IMG/VR virus record: IMGVR_UViG_3300030419_001717
Location: 1-64,000 of that record
Source: a virus
Strand: one strand, 5' to 3'
Length of the DNA stretch: 64,000 nucleotides
The first letter of the stretch is position 1; each line of letters begins with the position of its first letter. The notes under the pieces are model-generated. The model saw only the letters and a program-made list of their open reading frames with translations, did not search any database and was not told the origin of the DNA. The translations under genes and the position numbers were made by a program. Below are positions 45,500 to 52,826 of this stretch, piece by piece.

Positions 45500-45883
45500 A
45501 TGGCAACATTAAAAAGAGTAGATAAGCGTTTGAACGAAGTAGAGCAATGGATAAAAGAGTTTGAAAAAGGTGCTGGTCCAACACAAACTATGGATAATAT
45601 GAACTTCCTAGTTAGTCAGACCAGACAGTTGGGTGAAAGACTGCAAGGTGCAGATGGCCACATTAACGAACTCCGAGGAGCACTGGAACAAAATCAACAG
45701 ATTTTACAACAGTTCTTGGAGAAAGAAGATATGGTCAAAGACTGGCAGTTCTTTATCAAGGAAAACTATAGTCCAGAAGAGGAAGATAACAATGCCGTTC
45801 AAGAGCAAAGCGCAGAGACGTTGGATGTACAAGAACAAGCCGGAGATGGCGAAGCAATGGGAGAAGGAGACTCCGAAGAGTAA
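45500..45883 (+). CDS. Coiled-coil protein with acidic tail, 127 residues
   Basis: AAAGGAGAAATGAATA precedes ATG at 45500. Residues about 3-95 are a long coiled coil (DKRLNEVEQWIKEFEKGAGP, QLGERLQGADGHINELRGAL); the last 30 residues are Glu/Gln-rich (EEEDNNAVQEQSAETLDVQE). The end overlaps the next gene by 92 bases in another frame, which probably shapes the acidic tail. Function unknown; could be a virion or replication accessory. Confidence 0.65.
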   Translation: MATLKRVDKRLNEVEQWIKEFEKGAGPTQTMDNMNFLVSQTRQLGERLQGADGHINELRGALEQNQQILQQFLEKEDMVKDWQFFIKENYSPEEEDNNAVQEQSAETLDVQEQAGDGEAMGEGDSEE

Positions 45884-45953
45884 TCTCCCTGAAAAAAGTA
45901 CAAACAAACGTAGAAAGAAAAAACAAGCTAGACGTAGCGGGAAAAGTGATTAA
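45792..45953 (+). CDS. Small basic phage protein (MPFKSKAQRRW family), overlapping frame
   Basis: 53 residues. MPFKSKAQRRWMYKNKPEMA then KQWEKETPKS is a very common phage pattern (K-S-x-A-Q-R-R/E) found in many structural-region genes. ATG at 45792 with AGAGGAAGATAAC upstream. It begins in another frame inside the previous gene and overlaps it by 92 bases. The C-terminus is very basic (NKRRKKKQARRSGKSD). Confidence 0.7.
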   Translation: MPFKSKAQRRWMYKNKPEMAKQWEKETPKSNLPEKSTNKRRKKKQARRSGKSD

Positions 45954-45955
45954 TC

Positions 45956-46102
45956 ATGGCAGATAAAAAAGCAGATAAAAAAGCTGACGCAAAAGCACCA
46001 GTCGAAAAGAAAGAAGAAGTCAAAGAGACTTTCGTTGAAGACCTAAGACCTGATGGTACGGTTGTTCTTCGATATTCCGATGGTAGGGTAATTCCTAAGT
46101 AG
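45956..46102 (+). CDS. 48-residue Lys/Ala-rich protein
   Basis: Two bases after the previous stop. MADKKADKKADAKAPVEKKE start, then FVEDLRPDGTVVLRYSDGRV, a small beta unit. Similar in design to the next gene (MAAKKETKKE), suggesting paralogy. Unknown. Confidence 0.58.
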   Translation: MADKKADKKADAKAPVEKKEEVKETFVEDLRPDGTVVLRYSDGRVIPK

Positions 46103-46109
46103 GTGAATT

Positions 46110-46280
46110 ATGGCAGCAAAAAAAGAAACAAAAAAAGAAGCTAAAAAGGCTGAGCCTGTAGCAATGGTCCTCGTTAAGAGATATGACCCAGTAACACAGA
46201 AACGATACAATAAAGAAGTTCCACGTGCAGAATACGAGGAAAACTCTATTGGTCCGTTCGCTGATGTTTTAGTAGAATGA
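46110..46280 (+). CDS. 56-residue Lys-rich protein
   Basis: TAGGTGAATT precedes ATG at 46110. MAAKKETKKEAKKAEPVAMV start, then VLVKRYDPVTQKRYNKEVPR and an acidic end. Like the previous gene it has a Lys/Ala-rich N-terminal arm. ATGA overlap with the next small frame. Confidence 0.58.
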   Translation: MAAKKETKKEAKKAEPVAMVLVKRYDPVTQKRYNKEVPRAEYEENSIGPFADVLVE

Positions 46281-46369
46281 GTATTCTAACTACTAATAGT
46301 CGTTGCGAGTGCAAGGAGGATGAGCCTTGCACTTGCGGCAAAAGAATTTTAACTGATTATAAAATTTAG
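46277..46369 (+). CDS. 30-residue Cys-rich micro-protein
   Basis: ATGA overlap with the previous gene. CECKEDEPCTC (about 10-20) gives four cysteines in CxC...CxC arrangement, typical of a small metal site. MSILTTNSRCECKEDEPCTC start. Unknown. Confidence 0.5.
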   Translation: MSILTTNSRCECKEDEPCTCGKRILTDYKI

Positions 46370-46370
46370 A

Positions 46371-46427
46371 AAAAGGCTTTTATAGTAGCGTAAACTATAG
46401 TAATGAACCGCAAAAGGAGTGGTATAA
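46371..46427 (+). promoter_or_regulatory. Promoter of the ribonucleotide reductase gene
   Basis: GGCTTTTATAGTAG at 46375-46388 is the TATA box, AAAGGAGTGGTATAA precedes ATG at 46428. Confidence 0.65.
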
Positions 46428-48293
46428 ATGTTTAAAAACGAAGTAGCAGAATTTATATATAAAAGAACGTATTCACGTTGGTTGGATGAAGAGAAAAGAA
46501 GAGAAGAATGGCCTGAAACTATTGAGAGATTTTTAAGTTTTATAATTTCAGAAAGGCCAGACATACCTGATAAAACCATAAATAAAATCAGGAAGTATAT
46601 GACAGAGTTCGCAGTAATGCCCTCTATGAGATTTTTATGGGCAGCAGGTCCAGCTGCTAAGTTTGATAACACATGTATTTATAACTGCTCCTTTGCTAAA
46701 ATAAATTGTGTTGAAGCATTCGCAGAATGTTTGTATATCCTGATGTGTGGAACTGGATTTGGTTTCTCTATAGAAAAAGAAGAAGTAGATAAACTACCAG
46801 AGATTCCTACCATTAAATCAGGTAGAGGACTAGATAAGATTCCTATCTTTGATTCAAAGGCAGGATGGGCAGATTCAGTAAAGATGTTAATGAACCATCT
46901 ATATGATGGTCAGAACATTTATTTTGATTATTCTCAAATTAGATTGGAGGGGGCTCGCCTACGCACAATGGGAGGACGTGCATCAGGACCAGCTCCTTTA
47001 ATTAAGTTACATGATTTTATACGTGAGACTATGCACAATGCTCAGGGTAGGAAACTTACTACCTTAGAAGCTCATGACATATGTAACCAAATAGCAGAGA
47101 TAGTAGTAGTGGGTGGTGTTAGACGTAGTTCACAAATATCTTTAAGTGATTTAAATGATAAAGAAATGCGTCACGCAAAAGATTGGCCCTATCCTATCAA
47201 AAGAGCTATGGCAAACAACAGTGCTATATACAGAGAGAAACCATCAGCTGGTGAGTTCCTTAAAGAATGGGCAGCATTAGCTCTATCAGGCACAGGTGAA
47301 AGAGGTATATTTAATCTAGATGCAGCAAAGAAGAAAGCTCCATCACGCAGATATGCTCCATTAATCGAGGGCACTAATCCTTGTGGCGAAATAATGCTTA
47401 GGGATATGGAGTTCTGTAATTTAAGTGAAGTGGTAGTTAGAGCTGAGGACGATTTAGACACCCTTTTAGATAAGGTAGAGACTGCTACATGGCTCGGTGT
47501 TATACAGAGCTCATTCACATACTTTCCCTACCTCCGAGAAACATGGAAAAAGAATTGTGACGTAGAAGCGCTTTTAGGCGTCAGTTTAACCGGTCAGATG
47601 GATAACCCCTCGGCATTGACTTCGGAGGCTTTAAAGGCCCTTAAAAGCCGTGTTTTGCGCATTTCTCGTAAAGCATCAGGAATACTCGGTACTAAAATGC
47701 CAGCAGCGACCACTTGTGTTAAACCCTCAGGCACAGTTTCACAGCTTGTAGATTCTGCGTCAGGTGTCCATCCTCGCTATTCAGAGTATTATATTAGAAG
47801 ATATAGAATATCAAGTAATGACCCTCTATTCCAGTTAATGAAAGATAGTGGTATAAAAGCTAATCCAGAAGTAGGACAAGATAAAAAGAATGCATCTACA
47901 TGGGTCTTAGAATTCCCAGTTAAATCACCTGAGGGTTGTATAACACGTAAAGATGTTACTGCTTTAGACCAATTAAAACATTATAAAAACCTTCAACATA
48001 ACTGGTGTGAACACAATGCGAGTATGACTGTGTATGTCAGAGATGATGAGTGGTTTGAGGTTGGTAATTGGGTGTATCAAAACTGGGATATTATTAACGG
48101 TGTCTCTTTTTTACCTTATGATGGGGGACATTATGAACTCGCTCCTTATGAGGAAATTGACCACAGAACTTACGAAAGGCTTATAAAGAAGCTCCCCGTA
48201 GTTAATTATAAGTTGTTGTCTGACTACGAGATAAATGACAATACTCAGGGAAAAGCTGAGTATGCTTGTGTCGGCGACAAGTGTGAGATTTAA
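46428..48293 (+). CDS. nrdJ: Class II (B12-dependent) ribonucleotide reductase, monomeric type
   Basis: 621 residues. NTCIYNCSFAKINCVEAFAE, CGTGFGFSIEKEEVDKLPEI, GGRASGPAPL, VVGGVRRSSQISLSDLN, EGTNPCGEIMLRDMEFCNLS (active-site region, about 314-333) and AATTCVKPSGTVSQLVDSAS match the monomeric RTPR-type class II enzyme (Lactobacillus leichmannii family), which uses adenosylcobalamin to make the thiyl radical. The C-terminal CVGDKC is the redox cysteine pair that regenerates the site. It produces deoxynucleotides for viral replication and works with or without oxygen. No NrdB/radical subunit is needed. Confidence 0.95.
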   Translation: MFKNEVAEFIYKRTYSRWLDEEKRREEWPETIERFLSFIISERPDIPDKTINKIRKYMTEFAVMPSMRFLWAAGPAAKFDNTCIYNCSFAKINCVEAFAECLYILMCGTGFGFSIEKEEVDKLPEIPTIKSGRGLDKIPIFDSKAGWADSVKMLMNHLYDGQNIYFDYSQIRLEGARLRTMGGRASGPAPLIKLHDFIRETMHNAQGRKLTTLEAHDICNQIAEIVVVGGVRRSSQISLSDLNDKEMRHAKDWPYPIKRAMANNSAIYREKPSAGEFLKEWAALALSGTGERGIFNLDAAKKKAPSRRYAPLIEGTNPCGEIMLRDMEFCNLSEVVVRAEDDLDTLLDKVETATWLGVIQSSFTYFPYLRETWKKNCDVEALLGVSLTGQMDNPSALTSEALKALKSRVLRISRKASGILGTKMPAATTCVKPSGTVSQLVDSASGVHPRYSEYYIRRYRISSNDPLFQLMKDSGIKANPEVGQDKKNASTWVLEFPVKSPEGCITRKDVTALDQLKHYKNLQHNWCEHNASMTVYVRDDEWFEVGNWVYQNWDIINGVSFLPYDGGHYELAPYEEIDHRTYERLIKKLPVVNYKLLSDYEINDNTQGKAEYACVGDKCEI

Positions 48294-48295
48294 AC

Positions 48296-48595
48296 ATGGG
48301 ATGGAGCGACGCTACAGACATAACAGGATATGGCCGTAAGATGGGCCTTAACGCAGGTGGTAACGGAGAAGGTAGAATTGACCACCCAGTATATCTAGGT
48401 CCTAACGATGGACCAGATGGTGATGGACAATGGCAACCTGCTGGAACTGTAACATATAGAACTTTATACCCTGCAAATGGAGAATCAAGCGGAGGCATGG
48501 GTCAAGCTGGTAATGCTTGGGGTACAAACAGATTAAATAATGTATCAGGTTCAGGTGAACCACAAATTAATGACGCTGCTTATCCTAAAGGTTAA
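48296..48595 (+). CDS. Gly/Asn-rich protein, 99 residues
   Basis: Starts 3 bases after the reductase stop. MGWSDATDITGYGRKMGLNA then Gly/Asn/Asp-rich segments (GGNGEGRIDHPVYLGPNDGP, NVSGSGEPQINDAAYPKG), no Cys, one possible beta unit. Probably a small structural or secreted protein; not recognised. Placed at the end of the plus-strand operon. Confidence 0.6.
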   Translation: MGWSDATDITGYGRKMGLNAGGNGEGRIDHPVYLGPNDGPDGDGQWQPAGTVTYRTLYPANGESSGGMGQAGNAWGTNRLNNVSGSGEPQINDAAYPKG

Positions 48596-48597
48596 TT

Positions 48598-48708
48598 ATG
48601 GTAAAAAGGAATAAGAATGGAGTTCCTACAAAGAAACGTAAGAAACGTAGGATTAAAAAGGGAGAGAAAGCTTATCGTAAAAGAAATGGTAAACTCTCAA
48701 AGAAATAA
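48598..48708 (+). CDS. 36-residue very basic protein
   Basis: MVKRNKNGVPTKKRKKRRIK start, more than half Lys/Arg. Last plus-strand gene; its stop abuts the stop of the convergent tail gene (48709). Nucleic-acid binding is likely from charge. Two bases after the previous stop. Confidence 0.58.
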   Translation: MVKRNKNGVPTKKRKKRRIKKGEKAYRKRNGKLSKK

Positions 48709-49761
48709 TTAATTATCACTATCAGCTATATATTCAGCCAATGTTGGTGGTTTCTTATTGATTGTGATACCTACACTAAAAGAAGCAGGAGAGAAAGATA
48801 TACTCTTTCCTACAACTCTATAGTTACCAGAGAAATCTCTATCATTAGTTTCTACTCTAATTACTTCATTCTCTGCTAAGTATGAACCTTCAGTAACTTC
48901 TAAAGCATATTCATATTGATTTTTTAAATTGGCTTCAAAAAGTTTACGACCAAAGTCTTTACACTCAGCTGGTGATGTTAGTTGGTTGTTATCTACTTCC
49001 ATATAACTACTATCCAAAGCAGTGATAGCACTGTCATGAGTAAATGTTCCTTCAACACCATCCTTTCCTTTGACTAAAATTATTGTAGGAATTTTCTTTT
49101 CGTTAATACTTAAGCTTACAATATTACTTTCTTCTGTGAATATATGTGATATTTGGGCAGTATCAACATCTGCTTCAGGTTCTATCACTAACTGAGAATT
49201 ACTACCATCATCTACTAATTTATATAGATTAGGATGTGGTAAAGTTCCACTCTCGTCTACCGAATTGTAAACCATTGTTTGAATAATATCTTGTAGTGTA
49301 ACTCTTCCTCTAAAATTAAACCTACTTGCAGAAATACTAGGAGTAGTATTCCTAATAAAATCTGTTTTTAATTTTGTATCTAACTTAGCTCTTTTAATAG
49401 CTTCTACTATAGCTGCTCCACTAGTATAACCATCTAAGTTATCTTGTCTAGTCAAAACTATTGAAGACTTTGTAGATTCTCCTCCTTTAACAGTATAACC
49501 TAAAGCATCCATAGCTAATATATCTATATCATTAAGTGTAGGTTGTGCTCTTCTTATCCAACCTCTAAAGATAGGGGTACTATCCGCTTCATCTAAATAT
49601 AAAAGGACTTCTTTATTCCATAACTTTTTATTTCCACCATATTGTAAAGGCATTGAGAATGTTAATTCAGCAGCTGTTCCACCACCAGCATATGTATAAC
49701 TTCCTTCGAGATATTCTACATCTTTACCATCAATAGATATCTTAGGTGAAATCTTTTTCAT
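48709..49761 (-). CDS. Tail hub/baseplate protein, gpD/gp27-like
   Basis: 350 residues. PKISIDGKDVEYLEGSYTYA, ELTFSMPLQY, PIFRGWIRRAQPTLNDIDIL, then SVDESGTLPHPNLYKLVDDG and NDRDFSGNYRVVGKSISFSP follow the pattern of late-control-gene-D type hub proteins: beta-barrel, insertion, second barrel. They form the ring between tail tube and tip. It overlaps the PKD-domain gene by 20 bases. Confidence from overall beta pattern and position in the tail module. Confidence 0.68.
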   Translation of the reverse strand: MKKISPKISIDGKDVEYLEGSYTYAGGGTAAELTFSMPLQYGGNKKLWNKEVLLYLDEADSTPIFRGWIRRAQPTLNDIDILAMDALGYTVKGGESTKSSIVLTRQDNLDGYTSGAAIVEAIKRAKLDTKLKTDFIRNTTPSISASRFNFRGRVTLQDIIQTMVYNSVDESGTLPHPNLYKLVDDGSNSQLVIEPEADVDTAQISHIFTEESNIVSLSINEKKIPTIILVKGKDGVEGTFTHDSAITALDSSYMEVDNNQLTSPAECKDFGRKLFEANLKNQYEYALEVTEGSYLAENEVIRVETNDRDFSGNYRVVGKSISFSPASFSVGITINKKPPTLAEYIADSDN

Positions 49762-52700
49762 CTTGTACTCCTCCTAGTGGGAAGATGTCAGTCATAAGAT
49801 TACTGTTAGCATCAATCAAGGCTACCTCAGTTATAGTCATAGCGGCATCATATCCTACAACACCTGTAGCACCTCCTACTCCAAAGTTTTCTGCTACTTC
49901 TGTTATTACTCCCCAGAAGCGAATGAAGGTACCATCTTTCTGTTGTTGGTCCCAATAAACAGGGACATTTTCAGCTTGTAGTTTTCTTACAGTATGTAGA
50001 TGAGCATACAAATTATCTCCTGCAAAAGAATATCCTGTAGGTACTTGCCATGTATCACTAAAGGCTCTGGAAGTACCATCGGCGTTAAGCCTTTCTCCAT
50101 CACCCAAAGCTACACTTGAAAAACCTATACTTCCCATTACATCACCAGTTCGAGCTATTATTGTTTTACCCTTTCGAGTTATAGCTTGATAATAAGCACC
50201 AGCTCTGGATATTCCTATATCACTGATAATTGGTAAAGAATTTAAATTAAATGCTGAATCGTCAACTTCGGTTACAACATCTTCATAAACTTGATTACCA
50301 TCAAATATATTCCAAATTTCAGGGAATGCATCAGCGGCAGCAGCAGTTCCACTTACAGCTACTTTTAAAGCAAATAGGTCAGACGTGCCCCATGCGTCAA
50401 ATAAATCTGTTTCTACAGTAGAACCTCCTGTGCTGTTAAATATAAACTCATTAGCAAAAGCCGCTCCAGCTCCTACTGGAACAAGACTAGATGTAGAAGT
50501 TCCATTAAATACTTTACTAAATCCATCTACTATATCATAAACATTGATTCTTCTAAGAGAACCAGTAATAGTTCCTGCGGGTTGAGTTGCTGTGGTAGAA
50601 TCACCAAAGTGTAAATTTAAAATATTAGAGGAAGCTTTGTAGCCATCACTGGCCCCACTAGCTACCCAATAAAACCTTTGTGCTCCTGTACCTGTGTTGA
50701 TAATAAATCCATACCTAAAAGCACCTATATCATTGTCTGTAAGATAATCTTCTATAGCAGCAGGATTACTAATAGTCACTGGGTTTTGAGAACCATATCC
50801 AGTTACACTAGCAGATGTTCCACAAGTACCTGTAAGTGTTATATCATCGGCTCCTGCTACACTGTACGCTGAACCGGGGGTTACACCACCATAAAGAGTT
50901 TTAAGACTACATGCGTCCCAGTCTAAGGGCATGTCAAAATTTAAAAACCCTGACTGAGATAAAGAATTACTTTGGTCTATTATCTTTTCATTTGTAGTGT
51001 CTTTGTAAGATAAAGAAACTTTAGTGGTATCTTCAAAGGGTACATTCTTCCACATAGCTTCTTGGTGTTTTGTTCCTGATTTTTCTAATGATAAGTAGGA
51101 AACACTTGCTATTTTCCATGGGGTAGTGAATGAAGTACCTGAAAGATTAGCGTTGATTAACCCATTAGCATAATTATTTAAATTAAAAAATACTTTATTA
51201 GTTTTGCTAGGGAATAGTAGAAGGAAATATTGTAAGGGGTCATTTGTCCTATCAGTAGATTCATCGTTATATTCATAATCTGCTTCATTCATACCACTAA
51301 CACTAACCATAGTTCCTGAACCATTACGGAAAGCTTCTTCTGTATAATTCTTAGATATAACTGAAGTGTTATTATCTATATTACAAATTGTTCTTTCACT
51401 AGCCCAGTCATAAGCTGGTTGCATCCAAAAGACATAGGGTTTATTATTATTGATAGAACTTGCAGTGTTAGCTGCGCTAGTTGCAGCAGGGTAAGTCGCA
51501 CCAGAAGGTTCTGCTGACATTCTAGTTAAATGGTATTGGTCAGTGAATCTACCAAATTCATCAATAGTGAACTGGTCTTCTCTATACTTTTGGTCCGTTA
51601 CGTACCAATGAGCATCACTATCAGTTGTAAAAGCTACAGAAGGTGTACTTGCTCCACCTATAGTTCCTGACCCATTAAGTCCATCAGGTCTTATCATACC
51701 ATAAGTATAAGCTACATTTCGCACTTCCTGAGAGCCACTAGTATCATTATTAAAGAAGAGATATTCATCACTGCTCGATGAACCACTAGTAACATTCCAC
51801 TGATAAGCAGGGTTAAACCAAGCTTTTCCTACATCATATCTATAGTTTTTTAGAGCTACGTTGGAAGCTTTTGCTCTACTTTGGCTAAAGTCCATTGTTA
51901 AATAGCGCCTAGGGTCATCTGATGATTTAATAGGAGACCCAGCTGTTACATATGTAATAGGGTAATAATTGCCATCCTTACCAGCTACTACAATGAATAT
52001 CTTTAAAAAGTTAAAAACATAATTTTTATCATAATCGTCATAAGTTGAACCAGAGTTTATTCCTCCGGAATTATTTTCTATAGTGAGTTTTGGATTTTTA
52101 TAAACTACTTTTAATATTCTACTAACCTGTCCTGCGGTTACATCTATATCTTCCAAACCAGAAGCTGTAGAAAAACTAGAACCGCTAAGAGTTTTAGTAA
52201 TAACTTCTACCTTTTTACCAGCACCAACTACTGTAGTTGAATCAGTAGCATTAACCATTGTAGTATCTACTTCAGCTGTTATTTCTAGATTTACATGTTT
52301 AATTACAGCTAGGTTGCCTGAACTTAAGAAAGGAGCAATAACCATCTTTATATCTTTAGGTCCTTCTTTCTCAAAGATAGAGTTATCTATACCTGAATAA
52401 ACAGATTTATTTTCTACCTTTAACACTCCTGTCGCTTGACCATCACTAACGGCCATCTCATTGATTTCAGCACGAGTATTAAAAGGACTTGGTGCACCTC
52501 CCGCTGCCCCAGCACCATAATAGTTAGAGGCGAATCCTCTTGAATTAATGGTTTGAACTATAGGTTGAAAAGTGCCTGTAGCTGTGTAAGTATGTTTAGC
52601 TTGAAGAGACCCAGTAGCTTCTGTAGTCTCAATCCATTGGTAATTAGCATATCTTTTATCTCGTGAAAAACTTCCAGCGGGGTCTTGTCCATCTCCCCAA

Positions 52701-52816
52701 TCAATATAAACTGCCCTTACATCATCATCTGTAAAATTTAAAGTTCCTGTTAGTTCTGTGAAAACATTAGCAGTATTGGCTGTAAGACCTCCCGTCCATA
52801 CTAATCCTAAAGCCAT
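49742..52816 (-). CDS. Large tail protein with PKD-like N-terminal domain
   Basis: 1024 residues, almost all beta-strand with Ser/Thr/Asn/Gly richness. Residues about 30-100 form a PKD-like domain (VYIDWGDGQDPAGSFSR, KHTYTATGTFQPIVQTINSR). The rest consists of long beta-rich repeats without recognised enzyme motifs. C-terminal portion ITEVALIDANSNLMTDIFPL suggests a tail-tip or baseplate component. PKD domains typically mediate adhesion. It lies between hub and fibre genes, so it is likely a tail-tip/adhesion protein (inference). Confidence 0.68.
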   Translation of the reverse strand: MALGLVWTGGLTANTANVFTELTGTLNFTDDDVRAVYIDWGDGQDPAGSFSRDKRYANYQWIETTEATGSLQAKHTYTATGTFQPIVQTINSRGFASNYYGAGAAGGAPSPFNTRAEINEMAVSDGQATGVLKVENKSVYSGIDNSIFEKEGPKDIKMVIAPFLSSGNLAVIKHVNLEITAEVDTTMVNATDSTTVVGAGKKVEVITKTLSGSSFSTASGLEDIDVTAGQVSRILKVVYKNPKLTIENNSGGINSGSTYDDYDKNYVFNFLKIFIVVAGKDGNYYPITYVTAGSPIKSSDDPRRYLTMDFSQSRAKASNVALKNYRYDVGKAWFNPAYQWNVTSGSSSSDEYLFFNNDTSGSQEVRNVAYTYGMIRPDGLNGSGTIGGASTPSVAFTTDSDAHWYVTDQKYREDQFTIDEFGRFTDQYHLTRMSAEPSGATYPAATSAANTASSINNNKPYVFWMQPAYDWASERTICNIDNNTSVISKNYTEEAFRNGSGTMVSVSGMNEADYEYNDESTDRTNDPLQYFLLLFPSKTNKVFFNLNNYANGLINANLSGTSFTTPWKIASVSYLSLEKSGTKHQEAMWKNVPFEDTTKVSLSYKDTTNEKIIDQSNSLSQSGFLNFDMPLDWDACSLKTLYGGVTPGSAYSVAGADDITLTGTCGTSASVTGYGSQNPVTISNPAAIEDYLTDNDIGAFRYGFIINTGTGAQRFYWVASGASDGYKASSNILNLHFGDSTTATQPAGTITGSLRRINVYDIVDGFSKVFNGTSTSSLVPVGAGAAFANEFIFNSTGGSTVETDLFDAWGTSDLFALKVAVSGTAAAADAFPEIWNIFDGNQVYEDVVTEVDDSAFNLNSLPIISDIGISRAGAYYQAITRKGKTIIARTGDVMGSIGFSSVALGDGERLNADGTSRAFSDTWQVPTGYSFAGDNLYAHLHTVRKLQAENVPVYWDQQQKDGTFIRFWGVITEVAENFGVGGATGVVGYDAAMTITEVALIDANSNLMTDIFPLGGVQDEKDFT

Positions 52817-52826
52817 ACAACCTCCA

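Noticed and set aside
46428-48293. Class I or III ribonucleotide reductase
   Set aside because: No radical subunit gene or glycyl-radical motif; motif set and C-terminal Cys pair match the monomeric B12-dependent type.
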